Source of the DNA: Chlamydiales bacterium
GTDB lineage: Bacteria; Chlamydiota; Chlamydiia; Chlamydiales; JAJFMA01
Length of the DNA stretch: 35,229 nt
Assembly (NCBI GenBank): GCA_030679955.1
Contig: JAUXSF010000007.1
Coordinates: 1-35,229 of the forward strand
Reading direction: 5' to 3'
Below are positions 24,245 to 31,860 of this stretch, piece by piece. The notes under the pieces were generated by a model that searched no databases, was not told the origin of the DNA, and saw nothing but the letters and a program-made list of their open reading frames with translations. Both the position numbers and the translations under genes were made by a program. Position 1 is the stretch's first letter; each line of letters begins with the position of its first letter.

Positions 24245-25540
24245 TTAAAAACCTCTTATGACTTCCTGAGAAACTTCTTGTTCTTGTGTGGCAATACGGG
24301 CGGCTGCCGTTTGATCTTTGGTTTGGGCTTCAAAGCCTTTGCCGATCTTTTTAACGTGTCCACTGACAGCGCCCTGCTTTTCTTTTAATTCTTCGTCGAT
24401 TTTATACAGTCGACCCTGTGTACGGTCCGATGTTACCTTAACGTTAACGCTAACAATCTGCATGGTACCTTGCAGTAGTGTTCCGAGCCAATGTTGCCAT
24501 CCGCCCAGGCTAAACATCATGATACCGTGGACGACTCCAGAGCCAATTTTTAACGTGCTAATGATATCATTCTCAATTCCCTTTGAAGTCAATCCAACAG
24601 CATTGGCGACATAGGAGGCGCCTTTGGAGATGCCTTTTTCGAACGCATGATTGTTTACATGGCTGTACAAGTTACCAGCCGCATAAACCATAGCGACGAC
24701 ACCCCAGCCACCAGAGCCAGTAGCCATTAAGGCAGCAAGGCTTAAGCCCATTGAAGAGGCTACCTCTTCAAACTGACCCCACCATTTGCTTCTCTTGGAG
24801 GTCTCGATAACCTTATTAGCTTCAGCCAAACGCTCTTTGTTCAGCTTCATCTTCTTCTTGTAGGTCTCGATCATTTTGTCTTGCTCGAGCGATCCACTCT
24901 CTTTACGAGCGCGTACGCTTTCCATCAAGATCAGCTGCATGACAGCTTCAAATTGATCGTCGTCAAGTAGCTCACGTAGCTTTTCAAATAACTTATTCAT
25001 CTCAGCCGTAGCTTCGCGGAACTTTGCGCGTTCAGCAGGGGAGAGAGCTCGACGTCCATTAGCAAATGGATTCGTTGGTTCATCGCCAAGTACTTTTTGG
25101 TTGTTGGCTGGCTGCGAGTCATTCCAAGGATTGACAGCGTTCCATACCCATCCTGCCCAGTCGACAATTTCATCTACAGCCTTCTCCACATAGCTATCGC
25201 TTGGGTCGAAGGTTTCATACGATACTGAAATCTGTTTTGGCTTGACTACTGCATCCACAGCATTGCCAGCAGCAACATTGTTGCTAGCAGCGATGACAGG
25301 TTCGGGCGTCACAAACATAGCTCGTAGGCTTTCGATGGCACCACGCTTCTTCACTGGCTCGTCGATAGTATTTTCGACAGGTTTTGCCATAGATTCAATT
25401 GTGTCAACCATCGACCAACCAACCGGCTGCGATTGAATTGAGCTAGAGGCGGCATTTAACGCATCCAAGTCAGCGAAACAGGATTCGTAAGCCTCGGTGG
25501 TATTTCTTGGCGCTATCTTATCTAAGTCAATATTAGGCAT
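24245..25540 (-). CDS. Cassette A second gene: two-TM helical protein, candidate type III translocator (SctE/SseC-like)
   Basis: 431 residues. GWSMVDTIE at 41-49 and NPFANGRR at 157-164 match GWNNVDTIE and NPFGGRR of the 488-residue paralogue. Helical region 165-255, hydrophobic segments at about 262-290 (GLSLAALMATGSGGWGVVAM) and about 333-365 (GVVHGIMMFSLGGWQHWLG), then a charged coiled-coil tail rich in Gln/Glu. No signal peptide. The ATG is three bases after the stop of the helical first gene, and the third gene follows after one base. Architecture matches YopB/SseC-type pore proteins, but it lacks the long Ala/Lys-rich stretch I would expect of Chlamydia CopB, so it is not simply CopB. 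Confidence 0.7.
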   Translation of the reverse strand: MPNIDLDKIAPRNTTEAYESCFADLDALNAASSSIQSQPVGWSMVDTIESMAKPVENTIDEPVKKRGAIESLRAMFVTPEPVIAASNNVAAGNAVDAVVKPKQISVSYETFDPSDSYVEKAVDEIVDWAGWVWNAVNPWNDSQPANNQKVLGDEPTNPFANGRRALSPAERAKFREATAEMNKLFEKLRELLDDDQFEAVMQLILMESVRARKESGSLEQDKMIETYKKKMKLNKERLAEANKVIETSKRSKWWGQFEEVASSMGLSLAALMATGSGGWGVVAMVYAAGNLYSHVNNHAFEKGISKGASYVANAVGLTSKGIENDIISTLKIGSGVVHGIMMFSLGGWQHWLGTLLQGTMQIVSVNVKVTSDRTQGRLYKIDEELKEKQGAVSGHVKKIGKGFEAQTKDQTAAARIATQEQEVSQEVIRGF

Positions 25541-25543
25541 TTT

Positions 25544-26146
25544 CTATCGTCCTGAGATCGATCTTGCTTTATGCAGTTTATCATCGTGCAGAGGTTTTAG
25601 GATGGCTCTAGCCATCTGATAGACCTCATAACGCTCGTTGATGAGCTGATTTAAGTCTTGCAGCTGCATATCGTTTTGCAGGTTAAGATCGTCGCAAATC
25701 ATGCGCAGGTTGTCTAGCATGCGTTCGCGTTCATCTTTGTTGTACTTGCCTTGCGCTTTTACTTCGTAGCCTTTTTCGTTGGCTGCTTCTTTCAGTTTTG
25801 AGCGCAGTTCCAGGATAGCTTTAAGCTCTTCATCGCCATCAATGGTTTGCCCTTCTTTAAGCAGGCCCGTCGTTTCATCGATTTTGACATGTGTGAGGTC
25901 AAGCTCGCCAGTTTCTTTGTCGATGCGCTTATTCAGCTTTTGCATCAGGTCGTGGAGCCAACGCACCTTGTCTTGGCGTGTTTTTAGCTCTTGTCCCTTT
26001 TGAGCAAACTCTGTTTTAAGATTATCTAACTTGCTGAGAATCAATAGCTGTGTGATTTCTTCTATGCTCATATCCGTAGGATCGGCAATTTCAGAAATGC
26101 TATCGGTAGCTATGACATCGTCTATAAGATCTGTTGAATCGGCCAT
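25544..26146 (-). CDS. Cassette A first gene: helical filament/tip-like protein, candidate SctA (EspA/SseB-like)
   Basis: 200 residues, soluble, highly charged and helical. Acidic N-terminus (residues 1-30), then MSIEEITQLLILSKLD at about 26-41, coiled coil to about 80, YNKDERERML at about 131, LQNDMQLQDLNQL at about 153, and the C-terminal LHDDKLHKARSISGR shared with the 271-residue paralogue. Strong Shine-Dalgarno (GAGGAGGG) before the ATG; first gene of its operon, facing away from the SNF symporter gene. No chaperone of the LcrH/SycD type is encoded nearby, which is unusual for a complete translocator operon. Assignment to the filament/tip role is inference. Confidence 0.7.
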   Translation of the reverse strand: MADSTDLIDDVIATDSISEIADPTDMSIEEITQLLILSKLDNLKTEFAQKGQELKTRQDKVRWLHDLMQKLNKRIDKETGELDLTHVKIDETTGLLKEGQTIDGDEELKAILELRSKLKEAANEKGYEVKAQGKYNKDERERMLDNLRMICDDLNLQNDMQLQDLNQLINERYEVYQMARAILKPLHDDKLHKARSISGR

Positions 26147-26259
26147 GAGATTTCCCTCCTCAAAACGCCCGACATTGAAGCTTATAATCGTTAAGATCGA
26201 TTAAAGAGCCTAACTATATGCCTCATACGCAAAAAAAGCGATGGAAAATTAGAACTTTT

Positions 26260-26330
26260 AACGCAAAGGCTCAGAGGCGCAAAGAAGAAAGATCCCCTCC
26301 GCGCCTTTGCGCGTTTGCGCTCTTTGCGTT
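26260..26330. repeat. CGCAAAGACGC-family palindrome in a divergent promoter region
   Basis: AACGCAAAGGCTCAGAGGCG at 26260-26279 is mirrored by the GCGCCTTTGCGC and CTTTGCGTT segments of 26301-26330. It lies between cassette A (minus) and the SNF symporter (plus); its right edge overlaps the proposed -35 box of the latter. Confidence 0.75.
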
Positions 26331-26352
26331 TAATTTTTTCCTCGTCTATACT
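26324..26352 (+). promoter_or_regulatory. Possible promoter of the SNF-ruvB-spoIID-queA run, partly repeat-derived
   Basis: TATACT at 26347-26352 (5/6) with TTGCGT at 26324-26329 (3/6) at a 17-base spacing, 34 bases before the ATG. The -35 box is the terminal TTTGCGTT of the palindromic repeat. Confidence 0.4.
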
Positions 26353-26385
26353 TCGCCGCAAAAATAGCTAGAGGTCATAAACAAA

Positions 26386-27744
26386 ATGGTTAGAGCACAT
26401 TGGGGAACGCGATTAGGCTTTATTCTTTCCGTAGCTGGTTCAGCGATCGGTCTTGCTAACATTTGGAAATTCCCCTACATGGTAGGCCGCCATGGCGGAG
26501 CTGCTTTTATTATCATCTACCTTCTGTCGCTTTTTGCCATTGGTTTTCCTGTTTTCGTTGCGGAAGTTTTGATTGGCCGTAACGCTCAGAGCAACCCTAA
26601 GACAGCTTTTGGCAAGCTAGGTGGCCGCGTGTGGTCTTGGGTGGGTGGTGGTACTATCCTAACCGGCTTTATCGTCGCATCCTTTTATGCCGCTGTTGCC
26701 GGGTGGGTCTTTGGCTACCTTGTGGAGGCTGCTCGTGATTCCTTTAGCGCTTTCAATGGTCATGCCGATGCTGCACGTCACTTTAACAAGCTGATTGGAA
26801 CATGGTGGTGGGGCTTAGGTTTTCATGCTGGCTTTCTAATTTTGTGCTGTGGCGTGTTGTACATGGGCGTTCGTGAAGGTATTGAGCGCTACAACAAGAT
26901 CTTCATGCCTTCGCTTTTTGTATTGTTGATTGTCTTGGTTATTCGCGGCGTCTCCATGCCTGGTGCTTCTGTAGGCTTGAGCTACTTGTTAAGCCCTGAT
27001 TGGTCACAGATCACTCCTGCAATCATTTTGGCAGCATTAGGACAGGCCTTCTTTACGTTAAGCTTGGGCCAAGGAACAATGGTAACCTATGGCAGCTATC
27101 TTGAAACTCGTGAAAACCTTGTGACTAGCTGCCTGCCTGCTTTGCTAATGGACACCATGGCGTCTTTGCTTGCCGCTGTAGCTGTTTTCTCCATCGTCTT
27201 CTCCATGGGTATGGAACCTGATTCCGGTCCTGGATTAGCCTTCCAGACATTACCTCTGGCCTTTTTAAGTATGCCTTGGGGCGGACCTTTCTTCGCTTTT
27301 CTGTTCTTCCTATTGGTATTCATAGCGGCGTTGACATCCGAAATATCTGCCATGGAGCCCACCATAGCTTATTTGACGGATGAACGCGGTTGGTCAAGAC
27401 ATGGCGCTGTAGCTATTTGCGGTCTCGCTGCCTTAATTGTCGGCATTCCAAGCGCCTTGTCTTATAGCCTGTTTGACAACGTAACAATCTTCGGATTTCA
27501 CCTACTTGACCTGTTTGACCACCTAGCAACGGAAGTTTTGATCCCATTAGGTGGCTTTGCAGCGGTAGTTTTGGTCGGATGGGTTTGGGGTACAAGCGGA
27601 GCCTTAAAGCACTTACAGTTAGGGGCTACGGAATTTTTCGAGCGCTTCCCCTGGCTACGTACTTATTTTTGGTTTTGCTTTAAATATCTCTCGCCCTTTT
27701 TAATGTTGATGATTTTCCTACATGTTTTGGGCATCTTATTTTAG
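26386..27744 (+). CDS. Na+-dependent SNF (neurotransmitter/amino acid:sodium symporter) family transporter
   Basis: 452 residues with 11-12 predicted membrane helices. The first helix carries the family signature (GSAIGLANIWKFPYMVGRHG, residues 18-37), matching the unwound TM1 that binds Na+ and substrate in LeuT. Further family landmarks are the SLGQGTMVTYGSY segment (TM6 region) and the TSEISAMEPTIAYLTDERGW segment (TM8 region, Na2 site). It imports an amino acid or related amine coupled to Na+; the exact substrate cannot be read. Chlamydiaceae carry a homologue annotated the same way. AGAGG precedes the ATG. ruvB starts 18 bases downstream, so this is probably the first gene of a four-gene transcription unit. 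Confidence 0.93.
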   Translation: MVRAHWGTRLGFILSVAGSAIGLANIWKFPYMVGRHGGAAFIIIYLLSLFAIGFPVFVAEVLIGRNAQSNPKTAFGKLGGRVWSWVGGGTILTGFIVASFYAAVAGWVFGYLVEAARDSFSAFNGHADAARHFNKLIGTWWWGLGFHAGFLILCCGVLYMGVREGIERYNKIFMPSLFVLLIVLVIRGVSMPGASVGLSYLLSPDWSQITPAIILAALGQAFFTLSLGQGTMVTYGSYLETRENLVTSCLPALLMDTMASLLAAVAVFSIVFSMGMEPDSGPGLAFQTLPLAFLSMPWGGPFFAFLFFLLVFIAALTSEISAMEPTIAYLTDERGWSRHGAVAICGLAALIVGIPSALSYSLFDNVTIFGFHLLDLFDHLATEVLIPLGGFAAVVLVGWVWGTSGALKHLQLGATEFFERFPWLRTYFWFCFKYLSPFLMLMIFLHVLGILF

Positions 27745-27762
27745 CGTATACCAATTGGTCCT

Positions 27763-28797
27763 ATGGCAGATCGCTTCATCGAATCCTCCTTAAGCAAGCA
27801 AGACACCGCGTTTGAGGTTCCCTTGCGTCCGCAGTCTCTGGACGACTTTTTCGGTCAGGAGAAGGTTCGTGAACGCCTGGAAGTTTACATGGGTGCCGCC
27901 AAGCAGCGTGGCGAGCCTTTGGGACACTGTATTTTTAGTGGACCTCCCGGCTTGGGTAAAACCACCCTCGCGAATATTATTGCTCGCGAGATGGGTAGTA
28001 AGATTGTTGTGACGTCTGGTCCCGTGATTGAGAAAGCAGGGGACTTAGCTGGCTTGCTGACCAATCTTCAAGATGGCGACATCTTATTCATCGATGAAGT
28101 GCACCGAATGTCGCGAGTGATCGAGGAGTACCTCTATCCCGCCATGGAAGATTTCATGCTAGATCTGATCATCGACAGTGGTCCAAGCGCACGCAGCGTG
28201 CAAGTAAAGTTGAATCGCTTTACACTGATCGGCGCAACAACACGCATGGGGCTACTAACTGGACCGCTAAGATCGCGCTTTAGCCTTACATGCCGCCTGG
28301 ACTATTATGATCCTGATATTTTGGCTAAGATGATTATGCGTTCAGCGCGTATCCTAAACCTAACTATCGACCTGGACGGAGCTTTAGAGATCGCCCGACG
28401 CTCGCGGGGAACACCGCGTATTGCCAACAACCTGATTCGCTGGGTGCGCGACTATTCGCAGATGCGTACTAAGAATCGCATCGATCAGGCTGTTGTCTGT
28501 GAGGCTTTGGAAATGCTCGCAATCGACCCGATGGGGCTCGATGAGCTTGATAAAAAAATTCTGGAGACTATTATAGAGCACTACCACGGAGGCCCGGTTG
28601 GGGTCGGCACGTTGGCAGTAGCTATTGGTGAAGAGAAATCGACTATTGAAGAGGTTTACGAGCCTTACCTGATTCTGCAAGGCTTCATCAAACGTACATT
28701 GCGCGGACGCGAGGCAACAGCCCGGGCGTACCAACATTTAGGGCGTCCACTGCCAGACAAATTAAGAGAGGGAGCATACTCATGTGTCGAATGTTAA
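27763..28797 (+). CDS. ruvB: Holliday junction branch migration helicase RuvB
   Basis: 344 residues, full length. Walker A GPPGLGKT at 60-67, Walker B ILFIDEVH with Asp111-Glu112, sensor 1 IGATTR, arginine finger region GPLRSRF, and the C-terminal winged-helix domain (GGPVGVGTLAVAIGEE). With RuvA it drives branch migration at Holliday junctions; no ruvA or ruvC is in the window. The short N-terminus and the residue pattern look chlamydial. The ribosome binding site is weak. The last 16 bases overlap the start of the SpoIID-like gene. Confidence 0.97.
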   Translation: MADRFIESSLSKQDTAFEVPLRPQSLDDFFGQEKVRERLEVYMGAAKQRGEPLGHCIFSGPPGLGKTTLANIIAREMGSKIVVTSGPVIEKAGDLAGLLTNLQDGDILFIDEVHRMSRVIEEYLYPAMEDFMLDLIIDSGPSARSVQVKLNRFTLIGATTRMGLLTGPLRSRFSLTCRLDYYDPDILAKMIMRSARILNLTIDLDGALEIARRSRGTPRIANNLIRWVRDYSQMRTKNRIDQAVVCEALEMLAIDPMGLDELDKKILETIIEHYHGGPVGVGTLAVAIGEEKSTIEEVYEPYLILQGFIKRTLRGREATARAYQHLGRPLPDKLREGAYSCVEC

Positions 28798-29657
28798 TTA
28801 TTTTATTATCTTCCCTGATGATGATCGGGCAATCTTCCGCGGAAGCGGGGATTCTAGAGCGTCTAGCCATGGGCAACAGCACTAAAACCTGCGGTCCTTG
28901 TGTGCGTGTACTTGTATTGCACGATGTTAAGGAAGCTGACCTGTCCGTTGTTGGCAAGTATGTCATCCTAGACCCCGTGAAGCACAAAGTGATATCACGC
29001 CGCGTGCATGGTAAGGCACGACCAATTGAGGCTGTACACAGCGGTTTAAAATGGGGCGAAGAGTTCCCAGACATCGCGGCTGTTAAGATTGTTCCGACCT
29101 CTCCTGACACACGTATCCTCGTCAATGGCGTTCCGTACTCCGGTATCATCGCTATCTATGACCTAGGACAAAAGGTTAGTATTGTGAATGAAGTGGACAT
29201 CGAAGACTACGTCTTTTCCGTCTTAGCTTCCAAGGTAGATCGCCCAGTGCCGAAAGAAGCCTTAGCAGCCATTGCTATTGCGCAACGTACCAACGCTTAC
29301 TACCGTTCGACGTTCTCTCAAAACTCCTACTGGGATATTGATGGGACGAAGACAGAGTACAGAGGAATGGCAGCACAAACCATGTCCGCTCCCGCTGTGG
29401 AAGCAGTAGATTCTACCTCTTATATGGTAATGAACTTGCCAGCCGCTAAAAAGAAGGCTACTGTAGGACAAAGTTGGCAAGTAGGTCTTTTCCCTGCTTC
29501 GTGGGAAGTAGAGACCGATGCGCCAAAAGTGAAAGGAAAGCCTACGTTGGTGCTTTCTGAGGCCGAATCTTCAGCGTCGCAAGGTCAAAATGCCGCTCAG
29601 ATCCTCAGCAAGACCTTCCCAGGCATTACAATAGAGCGTATGTTCCCCGTTTACTAA
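28782..29657 (+). CDS. SpoIID/LytB-domain protein, secreted, catalytic Glu apparently missing
   Basis: 291 residues. N-terminal signal peptide (about 1-21, cleavage likely near SSAEA). The SpoIID fold follows, with RILVNGVPYSGIIAIYD and then EVDIEDYVFSVLASKVDRPV followed by KEALAAIAIAQRTNAYYR, the family core. In SpoIID lytic transglycosylases the catalytic Glu sits in 'GVv.sEM'; the equivalent residue here is Lys151 (SVLASKV), so the protein may bind but not cleave glycan strands. SpoIID homologues have been implicated in peptidoglycan remodelling during chlamydial division. GAGAGGGAG precedes the ATG inside ruvB. I recall the ruvB neighbour in Chlamydia trachomatis (CT041) as comparable; this needs alignment. 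Confidence 0.82.
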   Translation: MCRMLIILLSSLMMIGQSSAEAGILERLAMGNSTKTCGPCVRVLVLHDVKEADLSVVGKYVILDPVKHKVISRRVHGKARPIEAVHSGLKWGEEFPDIAAVKIVPTSPDTRILVNGVPYSGIIAIYDLGQKVSIVNEVDIEDYVFSVLASKVDRPVPKEALAAIAIAQRTNAYYRSTFSQNSYWDIDGTKTEYRGMAAQTMSAPAVEAVDSTSYMVMNLPAAKKKATVGQSWQVGLFPASWEVETDAPKVKGKPTLVLSEAESSASQGQNAAQILSKTFPGITIERMFPVY

Positions 29658-29680
29658 CGGAATAAAAATACGGAAGGTTT

Positions 29681-30712
29681 GTGCGAGATCTTTTTGCCTT
29701 AGATAGTTACCACTATGATCTGCCACCTGAGCTAATCGCTCAGGTGCCAGTAACGCCCCGCGATTCATCGCGCCTCATGCTAATCAACAGCAAGACCGGT
29801 GAAATACGCGATGCGCATTTTAGAGACATCATCGACATCTTGAACAAGGATGACAGTCTAGTCCTCAATGACACACAGGTAATCCCTGCGCGCCTAATGG
29901 GCACGCGAGATACCGGTGGTCAGACGGAAGTGCTGTTGCTAAAACCCCTTGGAGATAACGTCTGGCAGGCTTTGGCTCGTCCCGGTCGCAAGATGCGTCG
30001 CGGGACACGTGTGGTCTTCAGCGAGAATTTTTATGGGGAGATTGTTGAAAGCCATGAAGATGGCACAAAAGTTATCCGCATGATTTTTGAAGGTGACTTT
30101 ATGCAGGTGCTCAAAAAGCACGGGCAGCTGCCTCTGCCTCGTTATATCCAGCGTGAGGGATCTTTTGAGTTAGATGCAGAGCGTTACCAAACGGTCTTTG
30201 CGTCCCAGCCAGGAGCCGTTGCGGCGCCCACCGCGGGCTTACATTTCACCTCTGAGCTTTTGCAGCGTCTGCGCGACAAAAAAGTCGACCATACATCGGT
30301 AACCTTGCACGTTGGTTTGGGAACCTTTCAACCAGTTCAGGTTGCTGATATTCGTGATCACCGCATGCATACCGAGCGCTTTACCATCAGTTTAGAAGCT
30401 GCTAAAAAGCTTAATACTCCGAAAGAAGGTAGACGCGTTGTCATCGGCACGACATGTTGCCGAACTCTGGAGGCTGCTGCGCAGAAGGGCGAAATTCACC
30501 CTGGCGAGCACGAAACGAATATCTTCATCTATCCCGGTCATGAGTTTCGTTATGTGAAACATATGGTGACAAATTTCCACTTGCCCGGATCGACGTTATT
30601 GATGCTGGTATCCGCGTTTGCGGGCTATGACCTGACCATGGAAGCCTATCGCAAAGCTGTCGAGCGAAAGTATCGCTTCTTCAGCTACGGCGACGCCATG
30701 CTCATCCTGTAG
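29681..30712 (+). CDS. queA: S-adenosylmethionine:tRNA ribosyltransferase-isomerase QueA
   Basis: 343 residues, full length, GTG start behind GGAAGG. Family motifs are present throughout: YDLPPELIAQVPVTPRDSSR near the N-terminus, LVLNDTQVIPARLMG, VAAPTAGLHFT, VTLHVGLGTFQPV, HKMHTE-like HRMHTERF, and NFHLPGSTLLMLVSAFAG near the end. It transfers and isomerises the ribosyl moiety of SAM to 7-aminomethyl-7-deazaguanosine in tRNA, giving epoxyqueuosine. Last of the plus-strand run starting with the SNF symporter, 23 bases after the SpoIID-like gene. A weak hairpin (GCCCCTTTAGGGCT) follows the stop. Confidence 0.97.
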   Translation: MRDLFALDSYHYDLPPELIAQVPVTPRDSSRLMLINSKTGEIRDAHFRDIIDILNKDDSLVLNDTQVIPARLMGTRDTGGQTEVLLLKPLGDNVWQALARPGRKMRRGTRVVFSENFYGEIVESHEDGTKVIRMIFEGDFMQVLKKHGQLPLPRYIQREGSFELDAERYQTVFASQPGAVAAPTAGLHFTSELLQRLRDKKVDHTSVTLHVGLGTFQPVQVADIRDHRMHTERFTISLEAAKKLNTPKEGRRVVIGTTCCRTLEAAAQKGEIHPGEHETNIFIYPGHEFRYVKHMVTNFHLPGSTLLMLVSAFAGYDLTMEAYRKAVERKYRFFSYGDAMLIL

Positions 30713-30780
30713 GAACCTATTTCTACACCGCCCCTTTAGGGCTCTATTTACAAAGGTTGTACTTCCGGTCAGCCTATTGA

Positions 30781-31563
30781 TTATTTAATGCTAATTTGAT
30801 TGTTGGTGATTCTAGATAGCGACATCAGTTGAGAATTTAAGTCTCTTAGATCTTTTAGTTCTTCTGTGCCTTCAGGAGATAAGTTTTCTTTGCGAGTTAA
30901 AAATAATAGTCTATTTGTAACCCCTCTTGATAATGCCGTCGACCGGTAGGCAATATCCGCTACTTGGTTATTATAATCTCGCTGCCTAGCTCTTAACTGC
31001 TCCTTGGATTCTCCCTTTTTTGCCTTTGTGGGGCGCTCGGCTAAGACCTCATCACGTTTAGTAAAGAGATCCATTGTGTGCTTATTGAGAGTTTGGAAGG
31101 TTGCTTTTTCACCACCCAGAGAGATTATTTCGCTTTTAAAGGATTCAAGTTTTTGTTTTCTATCGGTTTCACGTGCTTCAAATGACGGAACGGTAACTGT
31201 CTCTTTGTTCTCGTTTTTATGGGCATTCACCTCGCTTCGTTCCCCTTCTCCACGCACCTGCCGAAATATGTTTTTTGCCCAATCTTTAATTGCTGCCACC
31301 TTTTCTTGAAGTTTGGCACTAAATGAGGATGACTCTTTTTTTATTTGATGTGCCTTGGGTCCACCCTGACGTCTAACGCTGGTGGTTGGCTTTTGACTTG
31401 AAGCTTTCTCTGCAGAACGTTCATGACCAATTAAGATGTTTTTGTCGTTTCTAAGAGGTGTTATATTCTTCTGACCCTTTTTTTTCTGTTTTTTAACATT
31501 TTGTTGCGGATCAGCATAGGGTGTTGTCTGGTGAGATTTTTGAAGCCTGTTGTCAGTATCCAT
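30781..31563 (-). CDS. Basic, coiled-coil hypothetical protein
   Basis: 260 residues from the ATG at 31563, which follows TTGAGG by five bases. The longer frame starts at a GTG lying inside that site. Not recognised. Residues 1-90 are polar, Lys/Gln-rich and disordered, with a lysine cluster (KKQKKKGQK) near residue 25. Residues 90-115 are an amphipathic helix (SAKLQEKVAAIKDWAKNIF). Residues 130-260 are helical with alternating charge. No signal peptide or membrane helix. Own -10-like box, convergent with queA. The disordered basic N-terminus and absence of a leader are compatible with a type III substrate or a nucleic-acid-binding protein, but nothing decides between these. Confidence 0.6.
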   Translation of the reverse strand: MDTDNRLQKSHQTTPYADPQQNVKKQKKKGQKNITPLRNDKNILIGHERSAEKASSQKPTTSVRRQGGPKAHQIKKESSSFSAKLQEKVAAIKDWAKNIFRQVRGEGERSEVNAHKNENKETVTVPSFEARETDRKQKLESFKSEIISLGGEKATFQTLNKHTMDLFTKRDEVLAERPTKAKKGESKEQLRARQRDYNNQVADIAYRSTALSRGVTNRLLFLTRKENLSPEGTEELKDLRDLNSQLMSLSRITNNQISIK

Positions 31564-31584
31564 AAGCACCTCAAGTTACTTATT

Positions 31585-31590
31585 ATTATA
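31585..31590 (-). promoter_or_regulatory. Consensus -10 box upstream of the basic hypothetical gene
   Basis: Perfect TATAAT on the minus strand, 21 bases before the ATG at 31563, in an AT-rich region. No recognisable -35 box at 16-18 bases. Confidence 0.35.
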
Positions 31591-31738
31591 CTACTTAGTC
31601 TAACATTGGTAGTTCTTTAATACTATTTTTTATTATTAAACTATCGAGAAGCCCATGTTTTGATAATGGAGTGCGATGACCAGTCCTAGTGGTTGGACTC
31701 ATCTTTAAAACAATCAGTGTGACGAAATGCTCTGTGCT

Positions 31739-31760
31739 TTTCATGGACGATATGGACCTT
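31739..31760. repeat. Partial TGGACGATATGGAC-family repeat
   Basis: TTCATGGACGATATGGACCT matches the left end of the longer repeat at 33694 (TTCATGGACGATATAGACCT) with one difference. Confidence 0.65.
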
Positions 31761-31802
31761 GTGCTGGACTTTGCACATTTAGGCGACGTATTAAGTAGCT
31801 TT

Positions 31803-31860
31803 TTGTGCAGTCCTTCAGGGCTCAGCTATTTTTCCCATTTACCCAGGCCTCTCGTCCTCT
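31803..31860 (-). repeat. Right-end fragment of the MITE-like element
   Basis: Read on the minus strand, this segment contains AGGACGAGAGGCCTGGGTA, identical to 11841-11859, followed after a diverged middle by CCTGAAGG and AC.GCA, the same order as the right end of the element at 11376-11904. It encodes the last residues and stop of ccsA. Confidence 0.6.

Noticed and set aside
20344-26146. Direct orthology of the cassettes to Chlamydia CopB/CopD/LcrH
   Set aside because: The Ala/Lys-rich pore region of CopB as I remember it and any TPR chaperone are missing; only order and topology agree.
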